The notes: generated by a model not told the origin, from the sequence alone. Counted from the first letter of the stretch, positions 8,649 through 18,125 are shown. The stretch is DNA of 64,000 nt from Brevibacillus panacihumi W25 (GCF_000503775.1 NZ_KI629785.1:1487501-1551500); one strand, 5' to 3'. Translations and numbers: made by a program.

Positions 8649-9401
8649 ATGAACAAGCAACTTCTTTCATGGATTCTGCTGATCGGCCTTTTCCTGTTGC
8701 CAAGCCAGACAGAGATCGTCATGGCGAAAAAAGAGAAGGATCGGGATTACTACGAGACGCGGGGGGAAATTGTCTGGGAAGTACCCACCAACAAAAAGGT
8801 AATTGCCCTGACCTTTGACGATGGACCTGATCCGGTCTATACACGCCAGATCGCGGAATTGCTGAAGCAATATGAGGCCAAAGCGACCTTTTTTGTCGTA
8901 GGCTCCCGGGTCAAAGCATACCCAGGGGTCATTCAGCAATTGGCAAAGGAAAAGCATGAATTGGCGAATCACACGTACACACACCCTGATCTTCGCCGGA
9001 TTTCCCCCGACAAGCTGCAGGAAGAAGTCGTGGCGACCCAGCAGGAGATCTTCCGCAGCACAAACATCATGACTCACCTGTTCCGTCCTCCTGGCGGCTA
9101 TTACAGCGAATCTCTGGTCGATGTGGCAAAAAAATCCGGCTATTTGGTTGTATTGTGGTCGTGGCATCAGGATACACGGGACTGGAGCGATCCGGGTGTG
9201 AAAAAAATCGTCAACAAGGTCTTGAACAATGCGCGAAACGGCGATATTGTCCTGTTCCACGATTACGGCGGAAATCGCAAGCAAACCGTCGATGCCTTGC
9301 GAGAGATTCTGCCGGAGCTGCAGAAGCGCGGTTATCAATTCATCACCGTCAGTGAAATGATGAAGCTTTATGACAACACCAAGAAGGCAGGAAAGGATTA
9401 A
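8649..9401 (+). CDS. Secreted polysaccharide deacetylase (NodB homology, CE4)
   Basis: A 250-residue protein with an amino-terminal hydrophobic signal (residues 5-26) and a complete CE4 domain: TFDDGPD (55-61), metal-binding HTYTH (108-112), RPPGG (146-150), WSWHQDTRDW and LFHD (202-205). Family members remove N-acetyl groups from peptidoglycan or chitin-like sugars; the size and lack of other domains fit the cell-wall or spore-cortex deacetylases of spore formers. ATG 8649 follows AAGGAGAG. It stands alone, with a strong terminator just downstream. A related deacetylase lies at 39.9 kb. Confidence 0.9.
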   Translation: MNKQLLSWILLIGLFLLPSQTEIVMAKKEKDRDYYETRGEIVWEVPTNKKVIALTFDDGPDPVYTRQIAELLKQYEAKATFFVVGSRVKAYPGVIQQLAKEKHELANHTYTHPDLRRISPDKLQEEVVATQQEIFRSTNIMTHLFRPPGGYYSESLVDVAKKSGYLVVLWSWHQDTRDWSDPGVKKIVNKVLNNARNGDIVLFHDYGGNRKQTVDALREILPELQKRGYQFITVSEMMKLYDNTKKAGKD

Positions 9402-9409
9402 ATGCAAAT

Positions 9410-9443
9410 AGGCTGTCCCTTGCGATTGGGGACAGCCTGTTTG
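9410..9443 (+). terminator. Rho-independent terminator after the first deacetylase
   Basis: Perfect 10-bp stem AGGCTGTCCC / GGGACAGCCT with a 9-base loop, followed by a short T-rich end. It lies directly after the stop at 9401. Confidence 0.75.
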
Positions 9444-9455
9444 CCGTGAGACGCT

Positions 9456-10985
9456 TTATTTTTCCGTTTCCTTCGGTTGCTCTTCGGAAGTGTTCTCTGG
9501 CTGTTGCGGAGCCGGAGCATCTTTCTTTTGCATGAAGTCCGTGATCATTTTATTCATATCCAAGCCAGAGACGTCCTTCAGCATCTCAGGCAACTGCGCC
9601 ATCAGCTTGGTGACGTTGCCGCTTAGGCGGTTGATGCCGTCTCCCTGACCGCCTCCCGCATCGACGATCGTAACCTTGTCGATCGCTTTGATTGGCTCGG
9701 CGATTTTTCCTGCCAATTCCGGAAGCATTTTGGAGACGATATCCAAGACAGCAGCGTGACCGAACTTTTCGAAAGCTTCTGCCAGTTTTTCTTTCCCTTG
9801 CGCTTCTGCTTCCAGCTTCAGTCTGGTTACCTCTGCCTCAGCCGTACCCTTGGCTTTTTCCGCTTCCGCGACAGCCAAGCCCTCCAGGCGTTTCTGTTCA
9901 GCGAGCGCCTTGGCCTCTGCCTCGATACGATAACTGAGAGCATCTGCTTCACGCAGCTTCTTGGCTTTTTCCGCTTCTGCTGCCTGCTCGACCGAGTAGC
10001 GTTCCGCATCGGCCTTTTTCTTGACTTCTGCATCATATTGCCGCTCGCGGCGCAGAATTTCCTTTTCCTCCAGCTCGATTTCCTTCTGTTTACGGACGAG
10101 CTCAATCTTCATTTCCTCTTCGGTAACCTGCTGCTTCGCTACGGCTTCCTGCAGCTTGTAGGCTTGGTCCGCGCTTGCTTTCGCCTTATCCTGTTCTTGT
10201 TTGAAGGACGCGACCTTCAATTCTTTTTCCTTTTCGGCTTCGGCGATGTTCGTCTCTTTCAGCACCTCTGCTTTGCGCGCTTCTTCCTCTGCCTGTGCTT
10301 GCCGGATCCGCGCTTCCTTGTCCGCATCGGCCTGAGAGATCGTCGCGTCGCGCTTGACCGCAGCGATTTGTGGAATACCCAGCGCAGCCAGGTACCCGTT
10401 TTTGTCGCGAACATCCTTGATTGTGAAGCTCACGACGGACAGACCCATTTTTTTCAGGTCCTTGGCCGCCACACTCTGTACTTCCTGCGCAAAGCGCTCG
10501 CGGTTTTTGTAGATTTCCTCGACAGTCATACTTCCCAGGATGGCGCGCAGATACCCTTCCAGGACCTCTTGCGCCTCTGTTTTGAGAGCCTCGTCTGTCT
10601 TGCCCATAAATTGCTCGGCAGCCGTCGCAATATCTTCAATCGAACCGCCGACCTTGATGATAGCTACCCCGTCTGCCATGACAGGAACGCCCTGTTCTGT
10701 GTATACCTCCGGAGTGGAGACGTCAAGCTTATGTGACAGAAGACTGAGAAAATTCGCCTGTTGGAAAATAGGCAGAATAAAAGCGCCGCCGCCACGGACA
10801 ATTTTCATCTTGCGCCCTGATTCGTCAGACAGCACGTTTTTGCTGCCGAGATAGCTTCCTGTAACAATCATGGCTTCGTCGGCGCCTACTGTTTTGTACC
10901 GGGCCCAAAACGCGATTCCCAGTACTACAAAAACCAGTACGATGATGGCCGCCACCATGAGGACAGGTGAACCCATGAGATCCAT
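9456..10985 (-). CDS. floT: Flotillin-like membrane scaffold protein (FloT/YuaG)
   Basis: The 509-residue product begins with a membrane hairpin helix (VAAIIVLVFVVLGIAFW, about residues 11-27), then an SPFH domain to about residue 210 (IVRGGGAFILPIFQ, VMADGVAIIKVGG). A very long coiled coil rich in Ala, Glu and Lys runs from about 210 to 400, followed by a glycine-rich segment and a polar Pro/Glu tail. This is the architecture of bacterial flotillin, which organises membrane fluidity and functional microdomains. It lies two bases after the NfeD gene stop, the conserved yuaF-floT pairing. Confidence 0.93.
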   Translation of the reverse strand: MDLMGSPVLMVAAIIVLVFVVLGIAFWARYKTVGADEAMIVTGSYLGSKNVLSDESGRKMKIVRGGGAFILPIFQQANFLSLLSHKLDVSTPEVYTEQGVPVMADGVAIIKVGGSIEDIATAAEQFMGKTDEALKTEAQEVLEGYLRAILGSMTVEEIYKNRERFAQEVQSVAAKDLKKMGLSVVSFTIKDVRDKNGYLAALGIPQIAAVKRDATISQADADKEARIRQAQAEEEARKAEVLKETNIAEAEKEKELKVASFKQEQDKAKASADQAYKLQEAVAKQQVTEEEMKIELVRKQKEIELEEKEILRRERQYDAEVKKKADAERYSVEQAAEAEKAKKLREADALSYRIEAEAKALAEQKRLEGLAVAEAEKAKGTAEAEVTRLKLEAEAQGKEKLAEAFEKFGHAAVLDIVSKMLPELAGKIAEPIKAIDKVTIVDAGGGQGDGINRLSGNVTKLMAQLPEMLKDVSGLDMNKMITDFMQKKDAPAPQQPENTSEEQPKETEK

Positions 10986-10987
10986 GC

Positions 10988-11524
10988 TTAATCCTCTCCT
11001 TTTTCATGATCTTCCGGGAAAGGGGTGACGTACAGGACATGGTCTCGTACCTCTACTACGACGACACGCGTGCCAGCCGGAATGCTCTCTTTCTCCATGC
11101 TGGATGCCATGTGGTAAGTCGTTCCGCTCACCATCTTGACCAGCACTTCGCCCAACCCTTCGGAAGGAATCGTCGTCCCTACTTCCCCGATTTTCCCAGA
11201 CAATTGACTCATGGAATAGCCTGTTGACGTTTCCGCCTTGTCCATGGGTTTGATCCAGAGAAAATACGCAGCCACTGCAAGTGATGCGCCCACAACAGCG
11301 GAAAGCAGAAATACAGCGAGACCGGACCATTCTGTCAGCCGGGTCAGCAAGAACCCGACCCCGCCCAATGCGGTCAAGCCGCTCACGAGCAAAATCGGCT
11401 GCAGAACCGGCAGATGAAGCTCACCCAGCATGTCGGAAATGGCATCGCCTAAAAGCAACGTCACAAGTGCGTAAATAAGTCCGCCAACCAAACAAATGAG
11501 GTAGATCATCTCCATTGCGCCCAT
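10988..11524 (-). CDS. yuaF: NfeD-family membrane protein, YuaF-like partner of flotillin
   Basis: A 178-residue protein with three hydrophobic segments (about residues 5-22, 45-62 and 70-87), then a soluble beta-rich OB-fold-like domain (LSGKIGEVGTTI, IPAGTRVVVVEVRDHVL). This is the short NfeD type that in B. subtilis precedes and works with flotillin. I chose ATG 11524, eight bases after a GGGGTG site; the frame continues further upstream without a better start. It forms an operon with floT. Confidence 0.87.
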   Translation of the reverse strand: MGAMEMIYLICLVGGLIYALVTLLLGDAISDMLGELHLPVLQPILLVSGLTALGGVGFLLTRLTEWSGLAVFLLSAVVGASLAVAAYFLWIKPMDKAETSTGYSMSQLSGKIGEVGTTIPSEGLGEVLVKMVSGTTYHMASSMEKESIPAGTRVVVVEVRDHVLYVTPFPEDHEKGED

Positions 11525-11563
11525 CGTATTGTCACCCCTTCCCAATTTTGTCTCTATTTTTCA

Positions 11564-11589
11564 TACGAATCACGACAAAAAAGGTTGCG
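11564..11589 (-). promoter_or_regulatory. Possible ECF (SigW-like) promoter of yuaF-floT
   Basis: Minus strand: CGCAAC (11584-11589), 16-bp spacer, CGTA (11564-11567), 40 bp upstream of the yuaF start. The SigW consensus is TGAAAC-N16-CGTA, and yuaF-floT belongs to the SigW regulon in B. subtilis. The -35 matches four of six bases, the spacing and -10 match fully. Inference, moderate support. Confidence 0.4.
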
Positions 11590-11648
11590 AAATCGCCACA
11601 TTTCGGCGAAATTCTTCCTGATTTTTCCATTTTACAGAAATTTACAAT

Positions 11649-11677
11649 GAATAATTTCGATTTCACGAAACAAAATA
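11649..11677 (+). promoter_or_regulatory. Possible forespore (SigG/SigF-type) promoter of the first ger operon
   Basis: GAATA (11649-11653), 17-bp spacer, CAAAATA (11671-11677), about 30 bp before the ATG at 11707. This resembles the forespore consensus (GNATA / CATNNTA), which is where gerA operons are expressed in Bacillus. One mismatch in the -10 block; not proven. Confidence 0.4.
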
Positions 11678-11706
11678 GCAATATTCCTTCTCCAGGAGGT
11701 TTTGCT

Positions 11707-13110
11707 ATGAAATGGGATAAGGAATTGGCCAATCGGCTAGGCAGCAGCTCTGACTTTCAACGTTACGAGCTTGGCACGGAGGAAAAACAGCTCCTCTTTT
11801 TTTATCTCGACAGTCTGGTAAACCTGACCTATATCCAAAACCAGCTGGTAGACAAGCTGTTCCAGGATCAGCATCCCTATCCCCTGACTGCCGTCCATAC
11901 TGTAGATGAAGCCGTCCAAGCCATATTAGAAGGGTTCATTGTCATCTGGTCTATGTCCGAGCAGACTGCCTATAAAGCCATCAGCAACGGGTTGGAATCT
12001 AGAAGCATAGAGGAATCAGAGAACGAGAGCAACCTGCGCGGCCCGCGCGACGGTTTTGTCGAATCGCTCAACACCAACTTGTCTTTGATTCGCAGACGGC
12101 TTCCAAACGCTGATCTACACATTCATATTCGGGAAATCGGGAGACAGACAAAAACAAAGGTAGCCCTGCTATACGTCCAGGGGATTGTCCATCCGGATGT
12201 CTTACACGAGGTTCGCACCCGACTGGACACGATCGACATCGACCAGGTTCTCGACAGCGGGATCGTGGAACAATGGATAGAGGATAGCTGGGTCTCTCCG
12301 TTCCCGCAAATACAAAATACAGAGCTGCCGAACAAGGTTTTGCACGCCATATTGGAAGGCCGCGTCGCCATTATGGTAGATGGCTCTCCATTCGTCCTGA
12401 TCGTCCCTGTTACCTTTTCCATGCTGTTTCAGGCTCCTGATGACTACTATGACCGCTGGCTGATTGGAAGCGCGATTCGCATCATTCGTGCTGTCGGCGC
12501 TCTGGTAGCCCTTTTTTTGCCAGCCCTCTATATTGCGCTTATTTCCTACCATCCCGGCATGATTCCAACGCAGCTGGCCCTGAGCATTTCCGCAACCCGT
12601 GCAGAAGTACCGTTCCCTTCTTTGGTAGAGGCGATTGCCATGGAGGCCACACTGGAGATGCTGCGTGAAGCTGGCTTGCGCTTGCCCAAGATGCTGAGTC
12701 AGACAGTAGGAATCGTAGGCGGACTGGTGATTGGTCAAGCCGCTGTGGAAGCAGGAATTGTCAGTCCCGTCCTGGTGATTGTCGTCGCCATCACCGCTAT
12801 CTCGACCTTTCTGGTCCCCGCCTACAATGCGTCGATTGCCCTGCGGATGCTCCGCTTTCCCTTGATGTTGTTGGCCGGAAGCCTGGGGCTGTTCGGCTTG
12901 ATTCTGGGAGCGCTGTTGATCCTGGCTCATCTCGTATCTCTCAAGTCCTTTGGCATCAACTACTTTTCTCCCATCGTCCCTTATCGCACCAAAGACTGGA
13001 AGGATTTGCTCGTACGTGCCCCGCTTCCTTACCTGAAGGAGAGACCGGAAATCCTGCATTCGTTCAACTCTAAACGAATGAATCTCCAAAAGCGCAAGAA
13101 AGGGTGGTAG
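11707..13110 (+). CDS. Spore germination receptor subunit A (GerAA family)
   Basis: GerA-family subunit A of 467 residues. A soluble amino-terminal part of about 240 residues contains RGPRDGFVESLNTNLSLIRR and VDGSPFVLIVPVTF. A membrane part follows with about five hydrophobic segments, including EATLEMLREAGLRLP and QTVGIVGGLVIGQAAV, which are family hallmarks. Subunit A, with B and C, forms the inner-membrane nutrient receptor of dormant spores. The ATG at 11707 sits seven bases after an AGGAGGT site; the frame is open upstream but without such a signal. First gene of an AA-AB-AC operon. Confidence 0.93.
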   Translation: MKWDKELANRLGSSSDFQRYELGTEEKQLLFFYLDSLVNLTYIQNQLVDKLFQDQHPYPLTAVHTVDEAVQAILEGFIVIWSMSEQTAYKAISNGLESRSIEESENESNLRGPRDGFVESLNTNLSLIRRRLPNADLHIHIREIGRQTKTKVALLYVQGIVHPDVLHEVRTRLDTIDIDQVLDSGIVEQWIEDSWVSPFPQIQNTELPNKVLHAILEGRVAIMVDGSPFVLIVPVTFSMLFQAPDDYYDRWLIGSAIRIIRAVGALVALFLPALYIALISYHPGMIPTQLALSISATRAEVPFPSLVEAIAMEATLEMLREAGLRLPKMLSQTVGIVGGLVIGQAAVEAGIVSPVLVIVVAITAISTFLVPAYNASIALRMLRFPLMLLAGSLGLFGLILGALLILAHLVSLKSFGINYFSPIVPYRTKDWKDLLVRAPLPYLKERPEILHSFNSKRMNLQKRKKGW

Positions 13111-13112
13111 CG

Positions 13113-14204
13113 ATGATTAAAGACAAATTAACCAACACGCAAATGGCCTTGCAAATGTTTGCCGCGATGGTAGGAGTAGGTGTCCTCTCCTTGCCGTCCG
13201 TATTAGTAGGCAGTGCAGGGGTGGACGCATGGCTCGTAATACTCCTGGCCGGGGGATATGCTGTCATCGCGGTTTCGATCATGGCCTATCTGGGCAATCG
13301 CTTCCCGGGAAAAAGCATCATCCAATACGCGCCGCTGCTTCTTGGGCATGTTCTTGGCACATGCGTTTTGCTTGCTTTTCTTCTCTATTTTTTGATGTTC
13401 GTAGGTACGATTGTGAGAATGTCCGCCGATGTCACGAAGCTGTTTCTGTTAGATTTGACTCAGGTAGAGGTAATCGTGCTCGGCATGCTGGTTACCAGCA
13501 CGTATCTGATTCTGCAAGGAGTGAACGCCATCGCTCGTTTCAATGAATTTATCCAGCCTCTCGCATTGTTCGCCTTGTTGCTTGTTCTGACGCAAACCTT
13601 GCGCGAGACCGACTTCGGCAGGCTTCTCCCCGTCCTGGGAGATGGGATTCAATCTGTCCTGCAATCATTTCCGAGCGTCTTTTTTTCATTGCTAGGTTTT
13701 GAGATTTTGCTGTTTCTCCATCCCTTTATGGAAAATCCGTCTCGTGGGCTGCAATCTGCATTCCTTGCCATCGGGATGACCGTTGTTCTCTACGCACTCT
13801 TGACGATTCTGAGCATTGCCTTGATGGGAGCCGCCGAAGTGGAGCTGATCGAATATCCTGCGCTTGCCATCATCAAAAGCATTGAAGTTCCCGGCTCGTT
13901 TATTGAACGACTGGATTCGATCATGATGATGGTCTGGGTGCCTTTTGCTGTCACCTCGATTGTCATGTTCCATTACTGCGCCAGTCTGATCACATCTCAA
14001 TTGCTAGGTTTGCAGGACCATCGTGTCGTCTCTCTGCTTTATGTACCGATTGTGTTTTTGATCGCGGTTCTTCCTCGCAACGTACTGGAAGTGGAGAAAT
14101 GGAGCCAATGGACAAGCTGGCTCGGCGTCGGACTGGTCAGCCTGGTTCCCCTATCCATGATCGTGGCGTACAAATGGAGGGCAAGGAGGGTATCGTCGAC
14201 GTGA
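13113..14204 (+). CDS. Spore germination receptor subunit B (GerAB family, endospore permease)
   Basis: A 363-residue membrane protein with about ten hydrophobic segments, from the amino acid/polyamine/organocation transporter superfamily. It opens with QMFAAMVGVGVLSLPS, the typical GerAB start, and ends in the short basic tail KWRARRVSST. In the receptor, subunit B is thought to bind the germinant. ATG 13113 lies two bases after the subunit A stop, with AGGGTGG upstream. Its end overlaps the next gene by four bases (GTGA), so A, B and C appear translationally coupled. Confidence 0.92.
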   Translation: MIKDKLTNTQMALQMFAAMVGVGVLSLPSVLVGSAGVDAWLVILLAGGYAVIAVSIMAYLGNRFPGKSIIQYAPLLLGHVLGTCVLLAFLLYFLMFVGTIVRMSADVTKLFLLDLTQVEVIVLGMLVTSTYLILQGVNAIARFNEFIQPLALFALLLVLTQTLRETDFGRLLPVLGDGIQSVLQSFPSVFFSLLGFEILLFLHPFMENPSRGLQSAFLAIGMTVVLYALLTILSIALMGAAEVELIEYPALAIIKSIEVPGSFIERLDSIMMMVWVPFAVTSIVMFHYCASLITSQLLGLQDHRVVSLLYVPIVFLIAVLPRNVLEVEKWSQWTSWLGVGLVSLVPLSMIVAYKWRARRVSST

Positions 14205-15340
14205 AAACACGCCTGCTCCTCTCGTTATGCTTTTTGTTGACGTTCCTGCTGGCTGGCTGTTGGGACAGGGTCGAGATTCAGGATCGGCTCATCGTAATGG
14301 CGGTCGCGATCGACAAGGTGCGTACGGAGGATGAGAAGCGAAATTTCTATGAATTTACCGCACAGCTGACAGAAGCACAGGCGTTGTCAGGCCGAATCAG
14401 TACCCCGAATATTTCTCCTGTATGGAATGCGAGTGCAACCGGGCCATCCATTTTTGAATGCATTCGGATCTTGACCACCAGGGTGGCGCGCCAGCCCTAC
14501 TACGATCACTTGCAAATCATCATCATCGGGGAAGAATTGGCGAAGGAAGGGATCGATCGCGCACTCGACCTGTTTTATCGCGATCATGAATCCCGTCCCA
14601 AGATCAAACTCGTGATAGCCAAAGGCAGGGCCAGGGAAGTCCTGGATCTCGACCCCAAGCTGATGCCCATCTCGGGAAGATACATCAGCACCTTGATGGA
14701 GGAAGGCGAGGCCAAGACCGCCCGATTTCCCAAAACCTCTACGATCGGGCAGTTTTCCAGCTACTTTCATGGCGGTGCAAACTGTGTCCTACCCGCTCTG
14801 CGCATCGAAAAGCAAGAAGCCAAGATGGCTGGCGGAGCCATCATGCGCGGAGATCGACTCGTCGGCTGGCTATCCGATCAGGAGGTCAAGACGCTGCGTT
14901 GGCTCAACGGCACTTTTACCGCAGGAGATGAAGTCATTGTAAAAAATGGGTCCGAACAGGAGAGGAACGTCACCACATTCGAGGTGCGAGGCGCGCGCTC
15001 CAGCGTCAAATCGGAAATCCGCAATGGAATTCCTGTCTTCACGCTGTCCATTCGTGGGGAAGGATCCCTGGCTGAGGACGGATTCGATCATAAGCCCTCT
15101 TTGAGGAAGTTGAAAGAGCGCGAAAAGGAAATCAGCCAAAATATCAAGGAAAACGCCGAAAAGCTAATCGTCAAAATGCAAAAAAAGAAAGTCGATATCT
15201 TCGGTTTGTATGAAGAAATGCGCCGTCACCAGCATCCGTACTGGAAGCAGCATCGGAATAACTGGGACGAAGTATTTCAACATGCTGACATTCACATCGA
15301 TGTCGTCACCTATATTCGCAGGTTCGGACAGTTCAAGTAA
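14201..15340 (+). CDS. Spore germination lipoprotein subunit C (GerAC family)
   Basis: A 379-residue Ger(x)C lipoprotein. The signal peptide ends in the lipobox LLAGC (Cys about residue 19), followed by WDRVEIQDRLIVMAVAID, the standard beginning of this family. The rest is soluble and lies outside the forespore inner membrane. I chose GTG 14201, because AAGGAGGG lies ten bases upstream and the start overlaps the subunit B stop; longer in-frame starts would destroy the signal peptide. It completes the first germination operon. Its last eight bases overlap the end of a small convergent gene. Confidence 0.92.
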   Translation: MKTRLLLSLCFLLTFLLAGCWDRVEIQDRLIVMAVAIDKVRTEDEKRNFYEFTAQLTEAQALSGRISTPNISPVWNASATGPSIFECIRILTTRVARQPYYDHLQIIIIGEELAKEGIDRALDLFYRDHESRPKIKLVIAKGRAREVLDLDPKLMPISGRYISTLMEEGEAKTARFPKTSTIGQFSSYFHGGANCVLPALRIEKQEAKMAGGAIMRGDRLVGWLSDQEVKTLRWLNGTFTAGDEVIVKNGSEQERNVTTFEVRGARSSVKSEIRNGIPVFTLSIRGEGSLAEDGFDHKPSLRKLKEREKEISQNIKENAEKLIVKMQKKKVDIFGLYEEMRRHQHPYWKQHRNNWDEVFQHADIHIDVVTYIRRFGQFK

Positions 15341-15548
15341 CGACGAAGTGCATAACCAACACGAAAGCAGAGAGAATGAGACAGGTGTATCCTCCCCCCT
15401 TCGCCAAAGCTCTGTCCATGCTCATCTCGCGGTTTTGGTAAGCGGGATAATAGCCGAAACGCAAAAGCAAGCCCGTAACCAACAGAACCAGCGTCAGATA
15501 ATAAGAAGTGAGGGATTCAATAAATCCGATAACCAGTGAAAACCCCAT
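15333..15548 (-). CDS. Small two-helix membrane protein, antisense-overlapping gerAC
   Basis: Predicted 71-residue protein starting at ATG 15548 behind a very strong AAGGAGGGGGAG site. Two hydrophobic segments (about residues 14-32 and 52-69) flank a polar loop, NREMSMDRALAKGGG. Its stop lies eight bases inside the convergent gerAC gene. The strong ribosome site and clear two-segment topology support a real gene. I do not recognise the family with certainty. The position next to a germination operon, though on the opposite strand, makes a spore-membrane role possible but unproven. Confidence 0.65.
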   Translation of the reverse strand: MGFSLVIGFIESLTSYYLTLVLLVTGLLLRFGYYPAYQNREMSMDRALAKGGGYTCLILSAFVLVMHFVVT

Positions 15549-15615
15549 GCTCCCCCTCCTTTTTCTCGTCATGGGTAGTATGTTCCGGGATGCATCCTGT
15601 TATAGCACGCTGCGC

Positions 15616-17046
15616 TTAAAATGCACGCAAAACGCGGGTCAATCGACGTATCCCTTCCTGGATGCCAGCTTTGCTCTCCCAAGAATACGTGAGACGAAGC
15701 CAACCGGCCTCCGCCCCGTATACGCTGCCGGGAGTGCAAACTACTCCTTCGCGGATCATGGCCTCCAGCAGCTCTTCTTCGTCGAGAGGCCTATGCAGTC
15801 TGCACCAGAAGTGAAAGCTGCCCTCCGGGTCATTCCATGACAAGAAGTCACCCGCCTCTTTCTCCAATGCATCCAGCATGGTCTGACGCTGCTCCAGCAA
15901 ATAGGAGGACAGACGTTCCATTTGGGTCGACCAGCTATCGCCATCCAGGAAAGAGGCAGCAAGCTGCTGCGAGATGCTGCTCGTTCCAAAATCCATCTGC
16001 TGTTTGGCGTCAGCGAGTCGTTCGATGACGGATCTGGGGCCTGCCAGCCATCCGATTCGCAAGCCGGGAGCGACCGTTTTGGACATGCTGTTCACATAGA
16101 GCACCACTCCGCTTTTATCAATCGCTTTGATGGGCAGGGGAGGTTTGGCTCTCCCAGGCAGCGTGAGTGCTCCGTAAGCATCGTCTTCTACCAGTGGGAG
16201 GCGCAGTTCCTGGCAGATCTCCAATACTTGCCGCCGACGGGACTCGCTCCAGACGATCCCCGTCGGATTATGGTAGGTCGGATTGACGAAGACCATGCGA
16301 ATCTTATGTTTTTGATGAAGAAACCGAATCTGCTCTGGCAGTACTCCCGCATCATCCATCGGCAGCCGATACAATCGCAACCCTGCGGAGATAAATAGCG
16401 GCAAGGAGTAAAAGTAGGATGGTCCTTCCATTGCGACCGCGTCGCCGGGACTAAGCAGGCACAAGGAAAGCAAATGCAGTGCTTGCTGCGCTCCCGAGGT
16501 CACTAGAATTTCTTCCGGTGAAGCGGTTATGCCGTATTGGGTGCGCAGATGGACAGCCAGTACCTCCCGCAGCTTCGGGCTCCCCTTGGGATGCGCGTAG
16601 CCCAACTCCAGCCCAGCTTCATGGATCCTGGACAATCGCTCCAACGGGAGGGCAGAAATCATGGGCGTAGACAGTTCCGCCTTTGCCAGGTTGATGATGC
16701 CGGGAGCAAAGCACGCCTCTCCTATGCGCTTGCTCAGGGGATAAGCAGGCAAAAAAGCCCCTCCATTCGTATATTTGTGCCAATTCGGAATCTGCTGCAC
16801 GCCCCAGAGATGACGGCTCACCCAAGTGCCGCTTCCCTGCAAGGATTGGAGCAGACCAGAAGCCCGAAGCTCCTCATAAGCTGCAGACACCGTCCCCCGA
16901 TTCACTCCGTAACGTCTTGCCAGGGCTCTCTCAGCAGGCAATACCGTTCCCGGGGGCAGCTCACCATCGATGATTTGCCGCTCCAACTGCTTAATAATCT
17001 GTTGATAGACAGGCTCACCGCTTTGCTTGTCCGGCTTCCACTCCAC
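15616..17046 (-). CDS. MocR/PdxR-type regulator (GntR DNA-binding domain fused to aminotransferase fold)
   Basis: The amino-terminal winged helix is GntR-like (PVYQQIIKQLERQIIDGELPPG, LARRYGVNRGTVSAAYEEL). A linker leads to a fold-type I aminotransferase domain with the PLP-lysine block NSMSKTVAPGLRIGW. MocR proteins use PLP or an external aldimine as effector, often controlling a divergent transporter or PLP-salvage genes. It is divergent from a DMT transporter, its most likely target. Start is uncertain: GTG 17046 gives the usual MEWKPDKQ-like beginning behind AGGGCGGTG; GTG 17055 or ATG 17127 are alternatives. Confidence 0.88.
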   Translation of the reverse strand: MEWKPDKQSGEPVYQQIIKQLERQIIDGELPPGTVLPAERALARRYGVNRGTVSAAYEELRASGLLQSLQGSGTWVSRHLWGVQQIPNWHKYTNGGAFLPAYPLSKRIGEACFAPGIINLAKAELSTPMISALPLERLSRIHEAGLELGYAHPKGSPKLREVLAVHLRTQYGITASPEEILVTSGAQQALHLLSLCLLSPGDAVAMEGPSYFYSLPLFISAGLRLYRLPMDDAGVLPEQIRFLHQKHKIRMVFVNPTYHNPTGIVWSESRRRQVLEICQELRLPLVEDDAYGALTLPGRAKPPLPIKAIDKSGVVLYVNSMSKTVAPGLRIGWLAGPRSVIERLADAKQQMDFGTSSISQQLAASFLDGDSWSTQMERLSSYLLEQRQTMLDALEKEAGDFLSWNDPEGSFHFWCRLHRPLDEEELLEAMIREGVVCTPGSVYGAEAGWLRLTYSWESKAGIQEGIRRLTRVLRAF

Positions 17047-17210
17047 TTCCAACACCGCCCTTTTTGTTCTCCTACGCCTTACATCTTGAAGCTTTTCGAC
17101 AAATTGGCCTACCCATCCTGCAACCAATTGGCTCTTTGCTTTCTATCAAGCCGGTTCTAAGATGAGAGAACAGTACACCTGTACGTCTCAAATATAAGGA
17201 TGGGATCCAA

Positions 17211-18125
17211 ATGTTGCATGCCGAAGCAAAGGCAAAAGAAAAAAGCAGCCTGGCAGTCGAACACGCAGGTATGCTTTACGGCTTGTTGGGTGTTTGCAGT
17301 TTTAGTCTGACCCTTCCCTCTACCAGACTCATTGTAGATGTTCTCTCCCCTGCTTCTGCAGGATTGGGACGCTCTTTGGTGGCAGCTTTGCTGGCAGCGG
17401 TGTTATTGGCAATCAGACGCGTGCCCTTTCCCCGTTGGACAGAAATCAAACAGCTATTTCTTGTCGCCGCTGGAGTTGTGTTCGGCTTTCCGTTTTTCTC
17501 TGCCTGGGCGATGGAACGCGTGCCCGCCTCGCATGGCGCCATTATCATCGCACTTTTGCCCTTGGCAACTGCAGGAGCCGCTGCCTTTTTTTCCGGAGAA
17601 CGTCCTTCCCGCCTGTACTGGCTCTCCAGCATCACCGCTTGTCTTACGATTCTTGGTTATGCCATAAGCTCCGGAATGGGAGCACTGCAATGGGCGGATC
17701 TAGCCTTGCTTGCCGCTGTCCTCTCTGCAGCGATAGGCTACGCAGTTGGTGGAAAGCTCTCGCGGACCCTGGGAAGCTGGCAGGTCATTAGCTGGGCATT
17801 GGTGCTTGCCTTTCCCTTTTTGGTTGTTCCCATCGCAGGCCCTCTGCTGGAAGAATTGCAGCAGGCGACCTGGTCTACCTGGCTTGGCTTTGGCTATGTG
17901 AGCGTCATCAGCCAATTCCTCGCTTTTTTCGCCTGGTATCATGGGCTTGCCATCGGAGGTGTTGCCAAAGTGGGGCAAATCCAGTACGTCCAGCCCTTTC
18001 TGACGATGCTAGCCTCATGGCTGCTGCTGGCAGAATCCATAACAGCAGGGGGCATCATCGCCGCCTTGATCGTGGTTCTTGCAGTAGCAAAAGGACGAAG
18101 TGCAGTAGTAAAAACCTCGAGATAG
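17211..18125 (+). CDS. EamA/DMT family transporter
   Basis: A 304-residue membrane protein with ten hydrophobic segments in two EamA repeats (first half about 18-150, second about 160-290). Family members export amino acids, nucleobases or other metabolites; the substrate cannot be read from the sequence. The gene is divergent from the MocR-type regulator with about 165 bp between the starts. That region holds an interrupted palindrome GTACACCTGTAC (17173-17184) that could be an operator. ATG 17211 follows a weak AAGGATGGG site. Confidence 0.85.
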   Translation: MLHAEAKAKEKSSLAVEHAGMLYGLLGVCSFSLTLPSTRLIVDVLSPASAGLGRSLVAALLAAVLLAIRRVPFPRWTEIKQLFLVAAGVVFGFPFFSAWAMERVPASHGAIIIALLPLATAGAAAFFSGERPSRLYWLSSITACLTILGYAISSGMGALQWADLALLAAVLSAAIGYAVGGKLSRTLGSWQVISWALVLAFPFLVVPIAGPLLEELQQATWSTWLGFGYVSVISQFLAFFAWYHGLAIGGVAKVGQIQYVQPFLTMLASWLLLAESITAGGIIAALIVVLAVAKGRSAVVKTSR

